A DNA stretch of 64,000 nucleotides, taken from contig JAULAV010008621.1 of the NCBI GenBank assembly GCA_030789695.1, positions 18,943-82,942 of the forward strand, read 5' to 3'. The DNA is from Scilla litardierei. Lineage: Eukaryota > Streptophyta > Magnoliopsida > Asparagales > Asparagaceae. This document shows, one piece after another, positions 50,701 to 62,370 of this stretch; position 1 is the first letter of the stretch, and every line of letters starts with the position of its first letter. A program made the position numbers and the translations under genes. Below the pieces are notes generated by a model. That model saw only the letters and a list, made by a program, of their open reading frames with translations. It ran no database searches and was not told the DNA's origin.

Positions 50701-53700
50701 GGTGATCTCTTGTTTCAACGGACATGGTGCAGGATTTTTCTGAGCTCCGTGCTAATTTCCATATTTTCTGTAAGATATGAATCTTTATATTAAATCTTAA
50801 GAATTTTATTGCATAATTTTGTCTTCTTTTATTTTTCAGTTGAAGATGGCGATCTCCCGGTTCCATCAGACATTTTAAGAAATTTTTCTGATCTCGGGAC
50901 TATTTTCTATATTTTATTGGAGAAATGAATCCTTTTATTAAATGATACGATTATTATAGCAGAAATTTATCTTCTCTTTTTTAGTTGAAGATGGCGATCT
51001 CCCGGTTACAACAGACATTTTATGGATTTTTTTATTAAATTATATAATTTTCATAGACCAAATTTGTCTTCTCTTATTTTTTTCAGTTGAACAAGGCGAT
51101 CTCTCGGTTCCATCGGAAATTTTTGCAGATTTTTCTTACCGCGATACTATTTTCTACATTTTCTGAAAGACATTGATATTTTTATTAAGTGATATGATTT
51201 TTGGCATAATTTTGGCTTCTCTTATTTTTCAGTTGAAGATAGCGATCGCGCGGTTCTAACGAACATTTTTATGCTCGGAGCTATTTTCTGCATTTTATTT
51301 TTGAAATGGATCTTTTCATTAAATGATATGATTATTGTAGCACAAGTTTGTCTTCTCTTATTCTTTTTCAGTTGAAGATCGCGATCTCCCGGTTCTAAGG
51401 GACATTTTTGCAGAGATTTTCTACATTTTCTGGAAGATGTGGATCTTTTGATTAAATGATAAGATTTTTTGGCCTAATTTTGTCTTATCTTATTTTTTCA
51501 GTTGAAGATTGCGATCTCCCGGTTCCAACGGGCATTTTTGATGATTTTCCTGAACTACGGACCATTTTCTAAATTTTTTGTAAGATAGGAATCTTTATAG
51601 TAAATGATATAATTTTTATAACCTAATTTTGCCTTCTCTTATTTTTAAGTTGAAGATGGCGATCTCCCGGTTCCAACGCCATTTTTTTTTGGATTTTTCT
51701 GAGCTCGTGGTTATTTTCTGCATTTTCAGAACAATATTTTTTATTAAATGATATGATTTTTGGTCTAATTTTGTCTTCTTTAATTTTTCAGTTGAAGTTG
51801 GCGATATCCCAATTTCAATGTACATTTTTGTGGGGTTTTTCAGCTCTAGTCTAATTTATAAATTTTCTGGAAAATATGGATCGTTTTATTAAATGATAAG
51901 ATTTTCTGGCCAAATTTTGTCTTCTCCTATTTTTCATATTACAGATGGCAATCTCCTGGTTCCAATGGATATTTTAGCGTATTTTCTAGCTACGGGCTAT
52001 TTCTGACATTTTCTGAAAAATGTGGATCTTTATTTTAAAGGATATGATTTTAAGTACAGTTTTGTCTTCTCTTATTTTTTTTAAATTGAAAATGGCGATC
52101 TCCCGGTTCCAACGGACATTTTTACGGATTTTTCTTTGTTCCGAGAAATTTTCTACATTTTATTGAAGATATGATCTTTATATTAAATTGTATAGTTTTA
52201 TGCCCTAATTCTGTCTTGTCTTATTTTTTTAATCGAAGATGACGATCTCCCGGTTCCAACGGACATTTTGCAGATTTTTCTGAGCTCCTGGCTATTTTTT
52301 ACATTTTACTGAAGATATGGATATTTTTATTAAATGATATGATTTTTGTAGCCTGATTTTGTCTTCTTATTTTTCAGTTGAACATGGCGATCTCTTGGTT
52401 CCAACGGACGTTGTTGCGGATTTTTCTGAGCTCATAACTATTTTTCTACATTTTCGGTTAGTTATGGATCTTTTTATTAAATGATATGATTTTTGACCCA
52501 ATTTTGTATTCTCTTAATTTTTTATTTGAAGATGGCAAACTCCCGGTTCTAACAGACATTTTTACAGATTTTTTTGAGCTCGTGAATATTTTCTACAGTT
52601 TATTGAAAATGTGGTTCATTTTATTAAATGATATGATTTTTATAGAATAAGTTTGTTTTCTTTTATATTTCAGTTGAAGATGGTGATATCCCGTTTCCAA
52701 CGGAATTTTTTTGCAGGTTTTCTGATCTCGGGGCTATTTTTTAAATTTGATGGAAAATATGTATCTTTTTAATAAATGATCTGATTTATATATCCTCAGT
52801 TTGTATTCCCATATTTTTCAGTTGAATATGGCGATCTCCTGGTTCCAAAAGACATTTTTGCATATGTTTCTGAGGTCGGAGCTATTTTTCTGTATTTTTC
52901 TGGAAGTTATGTATCTTTTTATTGAGTGATAAGATTTTTGGGCTAATTTTATCTTCTCTTATTTTATTCGTTAAAGATAGCGATCTTTCGGTTCTAACAG
53001 AAATTTTTGCGGATTTTTCTGAGCTTCGGGTAATTTTCTACATTTTCTGTAAGATACGGATCTTTGTATTAATTGCTATAATTTTATTGCCTATTTTTAT
53101 CTTCGCTTATTTTTCAGTTGAAGATGGCGATCTCCCGGTTCTAATGGAAATTTTTGCGTATTTTTCTGAGCTCGGGGTTATTTTCTTTTTTTGGAAGATA
53201 AGGATGTTTGTATTAATTGATATGATTTTTGTTGCCTAATTTTGTCTTTTCTTATTTCCGAGTTCATGATCGCGAATCAAATAACAAGATTTTTATAACC
53301 TAATTTTGTATTCTCATATTTTTCAGTTGAAGATGGCGATCTCCAAGTTCCAACAGACTTTTTTTTGTGGATTTTTCTTAGCTTTGGGCTTTTTTCTACA
53401 TTTTTCGAAAGATAAGAATCTTTTTATTAAGTGATATGATTTTTGGGCCTAATTTTATCTTCTCATTTTTCAGTTGAATACTACGATCTCCTGGTTCCAA
53501 TGGACATTTGTGCAGATTTTAATGAGCCCAGTGCTATTTTCCACATTTTATGGCAAATATGTATCTTTTTATTAAATGATATGATTTTTGGCCTAATTTT
53601 GTCTTCCTTTATTTTTTCAATTGAATACGACGATCTCCCAGTTCCAACGGACATTTTTCGGATTTTTCTGAGCTCCGAGCTATTTTCTATATTTTCTGTA

Positions 53701-53760
53701 TGATATGAATCTTTATATTAAATGATATTATTTTTATAACCTACTTTTGTCTTCTCTTCT
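47740..53760 (+). repeat. Higher-order block C (most complete copy)
   Basis: Roughly 41 monomers. The left part matches block B from 34150 (TACTGTTAATTGAGGATATG near 48130 matches TACAGTTAATTAAGGATATT near 34538). The middle matches A and B, and the right part matches A (TTTTCATATTACAGAT at 51930, CTACAGTTTATTGAAAATG near 52600, CTGAGCCCAGTG near 53525). It lacks the inverted cassette of A: at 53273 it jumps from ATGATCGCGA to ATCAAATAACAAG, a ~390-bp difference. Confidence 0.85.
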
Positions 53761-56700
53761 TATTTAGTTGAAGATGGCTATCCCCCGGTTCCAACAGACA
53801 TTTTTGCCTATTATTTCTGAGCTCGGGGCTATTCTATACATTTTCGGGAAGTTATAGATCTTTTTATTAAATAATATCATTTTGACCTAATTTTTTCTTC
53901 TGTTATTTTCTCAGTTGAAGATGGCGATCTCACGGTTCCAATGAATGTTTTGTGGATTTTTCTAAACTCATGGCTATTTTCTACATTTTTGGAAAGTTAT
54001 GTATCTTTTTATTAAATGATATGATTTTTATATCCTAATTTTGTCTTCTCTTATTTTTAAGTTAAAGATGGCGATCTCCTAGTTCCAACGGACATGTTTA
54101 CGTATTTTTTTGTCCTCGATGCTATTTTCTACATTTTATGGAAGATATAGAAATTTTTAGTAAATAATTTGATTTTTATTGCCTACATTTGTCTTCTCTT
54201 ATGTTTTCAGTTGAAGATGGTAATCTCCCGATTCCAACGGATATTTTTGCAGATTTTCTTAGCTTGAGACTATTTTTTTACATTTTCTGGAAGATATGTA
54301 TCTTTTTTGAAATGATATTTTTTGCCTAAATTTGTCTTCTCTTTTTTATTGAAGATGGTAACCTCCCGGTTCCAATGGACATTTGTGCGGATTTATTTTG
54401 AGCTACGTGCCAATTTTTGATATTGTTTGAATAATAAGAATTTTTATATTAAATGATATGATTTTTATAACCTAATTTTGTCTTCTCTTATTTTTAAGTT
54501 GAAGATGGCTATCTCCCGATTCCAAGGGACATTTTTGTGGATTTTTTTAGCTCGGGGCTATTTTTCTACATTTTCGAGAAGTTATGGATCTTTTAATTAA
54601 ATGATTTGATTTTTTAGCCTAATTTTTTCTTCTTTTAATTTTTTGAGTTGAAGATAGCTATCGCCCGTTTCTAAATTTTGCGTATTATTCTGGCTTCGAG
54701 ACTATTTTCTAAATTTCCTGGAAGATATAGATATTTTTGTTAAATAATATGGTTTGTGGCCTAATTTTGTCTTCTTATATTTTTCAATTGAAGATGGTGA
54801 TCTCTCTGTTCCAACGGACTTTTTTGCGGATATTTATAAACTCGGTGCAATTTTCTACAATTTTAAAAATGATATGATTTTTATAGACTACGTTTGTCTT
54901 CTCTTATTTTTTTCAGTTGAAGATGGCGATCTTCCGGTTCCAATGGACATTTTTGCGGATTTTTCCTAACTTGAGGCTCTTTTCCACATTTTCTGGAAGA
55001 TATGGATATTTTGATGAAATGATAAGATTCTTTTTCGTTTAATTATGTCTTCTCTATTTTTCTGATGAAGATGACAATCTCCCATTTCCAACGAATATTT
55101 TTGCAGATTTTTCTAACCTCTGTGACATTGTCTACATTTTCTGTAAGATATGAATTTTTATATTAAATTATATATGATTTTATTGTCAAATTTTGTCTTC
55201 ACTTATTTTTCGGTTGAAGAAGGCGATCTCCCAATTCCAACCAACATTTTTTACGGATTTTTGAGCTCGGTGCTATTTTCTACATTTTATATAAGGTCTA
55301 GAAATTTTTATTAAATGATATTATTATTTTTGCGTACGTTTTCCTTCAATCTTTAAGCTAAAATGGCGATCTCTTGGTTCCAACGGAAATTTTTGCGGAT
55401 TTTTCTGAGCTCTAGGCCATTTTCTATATATTCTGAAATATATGGATCTTTATATTAAATGATATGATTTTTATTTTTCTAATTTTGTCTTTCCTTATTT
55501 TTCAGTTGAAGATGACGATCTTTCGATTCCAACAAATATTTTGCGTATTATTCTGACCTCGGGGGCTATTTTCTAAATTTTTTGGAATATATGTATATTT
55601 TATTAAATGTTATGATTTTGGCCAAATTTTGCCTTCTCTTATTTTTCTATTGAAGATGGCGATCTCTCGGTTTCAACGGACATTTTTACAGATTTTTATC
55701 AACTCGGTGTTATTTTCTATATTTTATGAAAGATGAGGATATTTTTATTAATTGATATGATTTTTATACCCTACCTTTGTCTTCTTGTTTTTTTCAGTTG
55801 AAGATGTCGATCTACCCATTTCAACAGACTTTTTTACGGATTTTTCTTAGCTTGGGACTATTTTTTCTGTCTTTTCTGGATGATATGGATATTTTTATTA
55901 AATGATATGATTATTTGGCCTAATTTTGTCTTCTCTTTTTTAGTTAATTTTGGTGATCTCCCGGTTCCAATTTACATTTGTGTAGATTTTTTTGAGCTTC
56001 AGGCCATTTTCTACATTTACTATAAGATATAGATCTTTAAATTAAGTGTAATGATTTTTATAGCCTAATTTTGTCTTTGCTTATTTTTCAGTTGAAGATG
56101 GTGATCTCTCGCTTTTAACGGACATTTTTGTAGATTTTTCTGAGCCCGTGTCTTTTGTTCTACATTTTCAGGAAGTTATGAATCTTTTTATTAAATGATA
56201 TAATTTTTTAGACAAATTTTGTCTTCTCTTATTTTTCAGCTGAAAATGTCGATCACCCGGTTCTAACAGACATTTTTGCAGATTATTCTGACATCGGGAC
56301 TATTTTCTAAATTTTCTGGAAGATATGGATCTTTTATTAAATGATTTTATTTTTGGACAAATTTTGCATTCTCGTATTTTTCAGTTGAAGATGGCGATCT
56401 CCCGGTCCCAATTGATATTTTTGCAGAGTTAATTTGAGTTCGGTGCTATTTTCTATAGTTTATGTAAGATATGTATCTTTTATTAAATTAGATGATTTTT
56501 CCAGCCTGCATTTTCCTTCTCTTATTTTTTCAAGTAAGGGAGGTGATCTACCGGTTCCAATGGACATTTTACAGACTTTTCTTAGAATGGGACTATTTTT
56601 CTACCTTTTCTGTAAGATATGTATTTTTTATGAAATGATATGATTTTTTGGCTTGATTTTGTCTTCTCTTTTTTTCAATTGAAGATGGTGATCTCCCGGT

Positions 56701-58424
56701 TCCAATAGATATTTTTGCCGATTATCCTGACCCCAGAGCTATTTTATAAATTTTCTTGAAGATATGCATATTTTTCTTAAATGAAATGATATTTGGCCCA
56801 ATTTTGTCATCTCTTATTTTTCAGTTTAGGATAGCATTCTCCCAGTTTCAACGGACATTTTTTACGGAATTTTTTGACCTAGAGGTTATTTTCTTTATTT
56901 TCTGGACGATATTGATCATTTTCTTAAATGATATGATTTTTGGCCTAATTTTGTCTTTCATTTTTTCTGATGAAGATAGCGATCTCTCGGTTCCAACAGA
57001 TATTTTTTGCAGTTTTTATTGAACTAGAGTCTATTTTCTACATATTCTCGAAGATATGGATCATTTTATTATCTAATTTGATTTTAAGCCCAATTTTATC
57101 TTCTCTTATTTTTCCGATTAAGATGCTGATCTCCTGGTTAAAACGGACATTTTTGGGTATTTTCTGAGCTCCTGGCTATTTTCTAAATTTTTTGTAAGAT
57201 ATTTATCTTTAAATTAAAAGATATGATTTTTATAGCCTAATTTTGTTTTCTCTTATTTTTCAGTTGAAGATGGGGATCACAAATTTGCAAATTTTACTTA
57301 GCTCGGAGCTATTTTCTTTATTTTCTGGAAGATATACATCTTTTAGTTAAATAATATGATTTTTTGTCTAATTTTGTCTTCTCTTATTTTTTAAGTTGAA
57401 GATGACGATCTTTATGTTCCAATGGGTATTTTTGGGGATTTTTCCGTGCTCAAGGCTATTTTCTATATTTTATTGAAGATTTGAATATTTTTATTAAATG
57501 ATATGTTTTTAGTCTAATTTTGTCTTCTCTTATTTTGCCGTTGAAGATGGCGTGCTCCACGTTTCAACGGATTTTTCTGCAGATTTTCTGAGCTCGGTTC
57601 TATTTTTCTACATTTTTAGGAAGTTATGGATATTTTTATTAAATGATATAATTTTTGGCCTAAATTTGTCTTATCCTATTTTTCAGTTAAAGATGGCGAT
57701 CTCCTAGTTCTTACAAACATTTTTGCAGATTATATTGACATCGTGGCTATTTTCTACATTTTCTTGAAGAAATAGATATGTTTTATTAAATTATATGATT
57801 TTGGCCTAATTTTTTTCTCTACTCTTATTTTTCAGTTGAAGATGGCTATCTTCTGATTCCAACGGAAATTTTTACGGATATTTTGAAGCTCTGTGATATT
57901 TTCTACATTTTATGTGTGATATGAATTTTTTTATTTAATGTTATGACTTTTATATCATACGTTTTGCTTCTCTTATTTTTATTCAGATGAATATTGCGAT
58001 CTACCAGTTCAGGTGGACATTTTTAATGATTTTTGTTAGCTTGGGGCTATTGTTCTTCATTTATTTGGAAAATATGGATCATTTTATTAAATGATATGAT
58101 TTTTTGGCTTAATGTTGTCTTCTCTTATTTTTCAGTTGAAGATGGCATTCTCATGGTCCAAGGAGATTTTTGCGGATTTTTTTGACCTAGAGGCTATTTT
58201 CTACATTTTCTGGGAGAAATGGATCTTTTATTAAATAATATGATTTTAGGCCTAATTTTATATTCTCATATTTTTCAAATGAAGATGGCGATCTCCCAGT
58301 TCCACGGACATTTTTGCAGATTTTTCTGAGCTCTGGGATATTTTATACATTTTCTGTAAGATATATATATCTTTAGATTAAATGAAATGATTTTTATAGC
58401 TTAATGTTAACTTCTCTTATTTTT

Positions 58425-60854
58425 CAGTTGAAGATGGCGATCTCCTGGTTCCAACGGACATTTTTACGGATTTTTCTGAGCTCGGGGCTATATTCTACAA
58501 TTTATTGAAGATATGGCTCGTTTTATTATATGATATGATTTTTGGAGTCTAATTTTGTCTTCTCTTATTTTTCTCTTGAAGATGGCGATCTCCCGCTTCC
58601 AACAGACATTTTTGCGGATATTTCTGAGCTTAGGCCTATTTTTCTACATTTTCGCGAAGTTATGGATCTTTTTATTAAATGATACGATTTTTTGGACTAA
58701 TTTTGTCTTCTCTTTTTTGTTGAAGATAGCGATCTCTCATTTCCAGCGAACATTTGTGCAGATTTTCTGAGCTTCTGGCTACTTTCTAAATTTTCTGGAT
58801 GATATGCATTTTTATAATAAATGATATGATTTTATAGACTAAGTTTGTCTTCTCTTATTTTTCAGTTGAAGATTGCAATTTCCCCGTTCCAATGGATATT
58901 TTTGCCTCTTTTTCTAAGCGCGCGGCTATTTTTCTACATTTTCAGGAACTTATAGATCTTTTAATTAAATGATATGATTTTTTGGTCAAATTTTGTCTTA
59001 TATTAATTTTTCGTTTAAAATGGCGCTCGCCCAGTTACAATGGACATTTTTGCATATTTTTCTGAGCTCCGGTCTATATTCTAAATTTTCTATAAGATAT
59101 GTTATATTAAATGATGTGATTTTTATAGCCAAATTTGTCTTCTCTGATTTTTAATTGAAGATGTCGATCTCCCGGTTCAAACAGACATTTTTATGGATTT
59201 TTCTAAACTTGGATCTGTTTTCTACAGTTTATTGAAGATACAGATATTTTTAATAAATGATATGATATTTATGGACTAGTTTGTTTACTGTTATTTTTAA
59301 GTTGAATATGGCGATGTCCCGGTTCCAACGGAAATTTTTACGAAATTTTTTGAGCACCGGGTTATTTTCTACATTTTCTGTAGGATATGGATCTTTATAT
59401 TAAATGATATGATTTTTATGGCCTAATTTTGTCTTCTCTTATTTTTTTAAGAAGAATATAGCGATCTCCCGGTTCCAACGGACATTTTTTGCAGATTTTT
59501 CTGTGCTCTGAGCTATTTTCTATATTTTATGCAAGATTTGGATCTTTATATTAAATGATATGATTTTAAGGCCTAATTTTGTCTTCTCTTATTTTTCAGT
59601 TGAAGACGGCGATATCCCATTTCCAACGAATATTTTGCTTAATTTTCTAAGTGCAGGGCTAGTTTCTATATTTTCAGGAAGATTAGTATGTTTATATTAA
59701 TTATATGATTTTTATTGCCTTATTTTGTCTTCTCTTATTTTTTAGTTGATGATGACTATCATTTTATTAAATGATTTTTTTGGTCTTATTTTGTCTTCTC
59801 TTATATCTCAGTTGAAGATGGCGATATCCTGGTTCCAACGTACATTTTTACAGATTTTTCTGAGCTTTGTGCTAGTTTTCATATTTTCTGGAATATAAGG
59901 ATCGTTTTACTAAATGATATCAGAGAAGACAAAATTAGGCCCAAAAATGTCCGTTGAAATCGGGAAATTACCATCTTTAATTGAAATATAAGAGAAGACA
60001 AAATTCAGAACCGAAAAATCACAATCTTCATTTATATAAATGTCTGTTGTAACTGGGATTTCCATCTTCAACTGATAATATTTTTACATATCATTTTCTG
60101 AGCTTGGTGTTATTTTCTATATTTTATGAAAGATATGGATCTTTTTATTAATTGATATGATTTTTATAGTCTAAATTTGTCTTCTCTTATTTTCCAGTTG
60201 AAGATGGCGATCTTTTTATTAAATAATATGATTTTCTTGCCTAATTTTGTCTTCTCTTATTTTTCAGTTTAAGATGGCGATCTCCCGTTTCCAACAGACA
60301 TTTTTGCGGATATTTCTGAGCTCCAGGCTATTTTTTTAACTTTTTTGGAAGATATGAATCATTTTATTAAATGGTATGATTTGTTGCCTAATTTTTTCTT
60401 CTCTTACATTCCAGTTGAAGATGGCGATCTCCTGGTTCCAACAGACATTTTTGCGTTTTTTCTGAGTTCTGGGCTATTTTCCACTTTTTTGCCAATATGT
60501 ACCATATTATTAAATAATATGATATTGTGCCCTAATTTTGTCTTCTCTTATTTTTTTAGTTGAAGATGGCGATCTTCCGGTTCCAACGGACATTTTTACG
60601 GATTTTTTTGAGCTCGATGTAATTTTGTACACTTTCTGGAAGATAAGAATCTTTATATTAAATGATATGATTTTTATAGCTAATTTTGTCTTCGCCTTTT
60701 TTTTAGTTGAAGATTGCGATCTCCCAGTTCCAACAGACATTTTGGCGGATTTTTCTAAGCTCCAGGCTATTTTCTATATTTTATTAAAGATATGGATCTA
60801 TTTATTAAATGATAAGATTTTTGTTGCTTAATTTTTTGTTCTCCTATTTTTTTC
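58425..60854 (+). repeat. 2.43-kb higher-order unit D
   Basis: About 16 monomers, repeated next door at 60855. Marker variants: CTACAATTTATTGAAGATAT (58495), CTCCCGCTTCCAACAGAC (58588), CATTTGTGCAGATTTTCTGA (58750), TTCCCCGTTCCAAT (58878), AAGAAGAATATAGCGATC (59447), TTGATGATGACTATCATTTT (59745), inverted cassette at 59921. Confidence 0.88.
59921..60079 (-). repeat. Inverted satellite cassette 2
   Basis: 159 bp in minus orientation with the same junction and internal order as cassette 1 (CAGAGAAGACAAAATTAGGC, TGAAATATAAGAGAAGACAA, ATCACAATCTTCATTTATAT, TTCCATCTTCAACTGATAAT). Confidence 0.88.
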
Positions 60855-62370
60855 GTTGAATATGGCGATCTCCCGGTTCCAACGGACATTTTTACGGAGT
60901 TTTTAAAGCTCGGGGCTATTTTCTACAATTTATTGAAGATATGGCTCTTTTATTAGATGATATGATTTTTGGTGCCTAATTTTGTCTTCTCTTATTTTTT
61001 CGCTTGAAGATGGCGATCACCCGCTTCCAACGGACATTTTGCGGACATTTCTGAGCTTGGGCCTATTTTTCTACATTTTCGAGAAGTTATGGATCTTTTA
61101 TTAAATGATGTATTTTTTGGCCTAAATGTATCTTCTCTTTTTTTCTGTTGAAGATGGCGATCTCTCATTTCCAACGAACATTTGTGCAGATTCTCTGAGC
61201 TTCTGGCTATTTTCTAAATTTTCTGGATGATATGGATTTTTATAATAAATGATATGATTTTATTGACTAAGTTTGTCTTCTCTTATTTTTCAGTTGAAGA
61301 TTGCAATTTTCCCGTTCCAATTGATATTTTTGCCACTTTTTCTAAGCTCTCGGCTATTTTTCTACATTTTCGAGAACTTATAGATCTTTTAATTAAATGA
61401 TATGATTTTTTAAGCCAAATTTTGTCTTATATTATTTTTTTCGTTTAAAGTGGCGATTGCCCGGTTACAACAGACATTTTTGCGGATTTTTTGAGCTTCG
61501 GACTATATTCTAAATTTAATGTAGGATATGAATATTTATATTAAATGATATGATTTTTATAGCCTAATTTTGTCTTCTCTGGGTTTCAGTTGAAGATGTC
61601 GATCTCCCGGTTCCAACAGCCATTTATATGGATTTTTCTAAACTCTGATCTATTTTCTACAGTTTATTGAAGATATGGATCTTTTTATTAAATATATGAT
61701 ATTTATCAGCTAAGTTTCTCTACTGTTATTTTTCAGTTGAATATATCGATCTCCCGGTTCCAACGAAAATTTTTACGAAATTTTCTGAGCATCGGGCTAT
61801 TTTCTACATTTTCTGCAGCATATTGATCTTTATATCAAATAATATGATTTTTATGGCCTAATTTTGTCTTCGCTTATTTTTTAGAAGAATATAGCTATCT
61901 CCCATTTCCAACGGACATTTTTTGCGGATTTTTCTGAGCTCTGAGCTATTTTCTACATTTTCAGTAAGATTTGGATCTTTATATTAAATGATATGATTTT
62001 AAGGCCTAATTTTGTCTTCTCTTATTTTTCAGTTGAAGACGGCGATCTATCTAAGCATGGGGCCAGTTTCTATATTTTCAGTAAGATAAGTATGTTTATA
62101 TTAATTAATATGATTTTTGTTGCCTTATTTGTCTTCTCTTATTTTTCAGTTAATGATGACTATATTTTTATTAAAAGATATGATTTTTTGTTCTTATTTT
62201 GTCGTTGAAGATGGCGATCATCCGGTTCCAACGGACATTTTTCACAATTTTTCTGATCTTTGGGCTATTTTTCACAATTTCGGGAAGATAAGGATCGTTT
62301 TACTAACTGATATCAGAGAAGATAAAATTAGGCCAAAATGTCCGTTGAAACCGGGAAATCGCCATCTTAA
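60855..62370 (+). repeat. 2.43-kb higher-order unit E (partial second copy)
   Basis: Follows unit D in order: CTACAATTTATTGAAGATAT (60924), CACCCGCTTCCAACGGAC (61017), CATTTGTGCAGATTCTCTGA (61180), TTCCCGTTCCAATTG (61308), TAGAAGAATATAGCTATC (61880), TTAATGATGACTATATTTTT (62150). It has its own ~70-bp deletion at 62048 and ends inside the inverted cassette at about 62368. Confidence 0.88.
62314..62368 (-). repeat. Inverted satellite cassette 3 (truncated)
   Basis: 55 bp in minus orientation sharing the left junction of cassettes 1 and 2 (GATATCAGAGAAGATAAAAT) and cut after the first conserved box (AATCGCCATCTTA). Confidence 0.82.
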
